Positions 63,609 to 64,000 of a stretch of 64,000 bases of DNA are shown here, one piece after another (positions within the stretch are counted from its first letter, which is position 1; every line of letters starts with the position of its first letter). This DNA comes from Priestia filamentosa (GTDB lineage Bacteria; Bacillota; Bacilli; Bacillales; Bacillaceae_H). The DNA lies in NCBI RefSeq assembly GCF_900177535.1, contig NZ_FXAJ01000007.1, positions 164,605 to 228,604 of the forward strand. The letters are read 5' to 3'. The notes beneath the pieces are model-generated. The model was not told the origin of the DNA. It did no database searches and worked only from the letters and a program-made list of their open reading frames with translations. Both the position numbers and the translations under genes were made by a program.

Positions 63609-63730
63609 ATATTAATTCTACACCTTCCTATTTGTTTTTCGCCTCTCTTATTTTCCACCTTTCACTCTAATCTAAACCTTTTTTCCTATTGTATTTTCTC
63701 ACCTCTCTAACCAATATTGAGTAAAAAATA

Positions 63731-63762
63731 AAAAAGCATTTGACGGGTCAAATGCTTTTTTG
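63731..63762 (-). terminator. Terminator of fbaA
   Basis: AAAAAGCATTTGA, loop CGGG, TCAAATGCTTTTTT, about 80 bases after the stop codon. Confidence 0.9.
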
Positions 63763-63841
63763 TTTTTATTTTCAAGGCGATAAAATTACTTTAGTATTAT
63801 ATACTAAAAAATCAGATTTGTAAAACTATATGCTCTTGAAA

Positions 63842-64000
63842 TTACGCTTTGTTTGAAGAACCAAACTCACGCATTTTACCGATAACTGTTGCTTTGATTG
63901 CTTCGCGAGCTGGTCCTAGGTATTTACGTGGATCATATACTTCAGCATCTGCTGCTAGTACTTCACGAACAGCTTTTGCAGAAGAAATTTGGTTTTCTGT
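63842..64000 (-). CDS. fbaA: Fructose-1,6-bisphosphate aldolase, class II (C-terminal 52 residues)
   Basis: Cut by the window edge. The visible end reads [20 protein letters not shown], then [20 protein letters not shown] and EFGSSNKA, the C-terminus of Bacillus class II FBP aldolase (FbaA), a glycolysis/gluconeogenesis enzyme with zinc. The stop is TAA at 63842-63844. No catalytic residues are in the visible part, so the identity rests on the tail, which is highly characteristic. The short paralog tagatose-bisphosphate aldolase is less likely. Confidence 0.88.
   Translation of the reverse strand, partial: TENQISSAKAVREVLAADAEVYDPRKYLGPAREAIKATVIGKMREFGSSNKA

Overview
The window is chromosome of a low-GC, endospore-forming Firmicute of the Bacillaceae (Bacillus or Priestia type). 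The evidence is AGGAGG ribosome sites, many TTG and GTG starts, strong intrinsic terminators, and characteristic genes: gltAB with divergent gltC, odhAB, a sporulenol/squalene-hopene cyclase, the Zur-controlled zinc-free S14 protein, YueH, a YojN/YojO pair and a cap poly-gamma-glutamate operon. I cannot name the species. No rRNA, tRNA, insertion sequence, prophage or CRISPR array was seen.

Layout. 0-9.8 kb: DinB-like protein, LysR regulator, DUF1643 protein, SDR enzyme, rpsN paralog under a near-perfect Zur box, Bcr/CflA drug exporter, ABC-F protein, TerC-like membrane protein, cold-shock protein, a poly-gamma-glutamate hydrolase, a small FbpA-like protein and a HAD phosphatase. 9.9-17 kb: glutamate synthase (two subunits) and its LysR activator gltC. 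17-21 kb: small membrane and secreted proteins, a DCC thiol protein, a micro-protein/SPFH pair, an orphan WXG-like DUF5082 protein and glutaminase. 21-24.3 kb: triterpene cyclase, DUF6501 and a carboxylesterase. 24.4-29 kb: a capBCADE operon (minus strand), including a 47-residue capE. 29.5-35.4 kb: ABC-class ATPase and odhAB. 35.9-40.2 kb: amidohydrolase, a broken LysR gene, a methyltransferase and an AAT-type acyltransferase. 40.3-47.9 kb: MoxR/VWA pair, DUF2187, and a McrBC-like ATPase/nuclease pair behind an alpha/beta hydrolase. 48.1-49.5 kb: MerR-HTH coiled-coil DUF3967 protein and a micro-protein. 49.6-53.5 kb: two convergent TPP-riboswitch operons, tenA and thiW-thiD-thiM-thiE. 53.7-63.6 kb: EamA transporter behind an attenuator-like leader, YueH, FixH-like/Sco1 lipoproteins, three GNATs, a polar amino-acid ABC importer, an AGCS alanine/sodium symporter and a BCCT betaine transporter. 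The window ends inside fbaA.

How the genes work together. Much of 8-35 kb acts on glutamate: synthesis (GltAB), release from glutamine (GlsA), 2-oxoglutarate oxidation (OdhAB), polymerisation into a capsule (CapBCAE, with CapD for cleavage or wall anchoring) and hydrolysis of that polymer (PghP-like). The order capB-capC-capA-capD-capE is the anchored-capsule arrangement of B. anthracis rather than the pgsBCAE slime operon of B. subtilis. The thi genes are salvage and transport only: TenA and ThiD serve the pyrimidine branch, ThiW and ThiM the thiazole branch, and ThiE joins the two.

The strongest candidates for something less described are the hydrolase/McrB-like/PD-(D/E)XK trio (43.7-47.9 kb) and the EamA transporter leader with a start-stop element and a 13-bp terminator (53.75-53.89 kb). 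Several starts were moved from the longest reading to the one supported by a ribosome site, and six small genes (38-51 residues) were found by direct reading.
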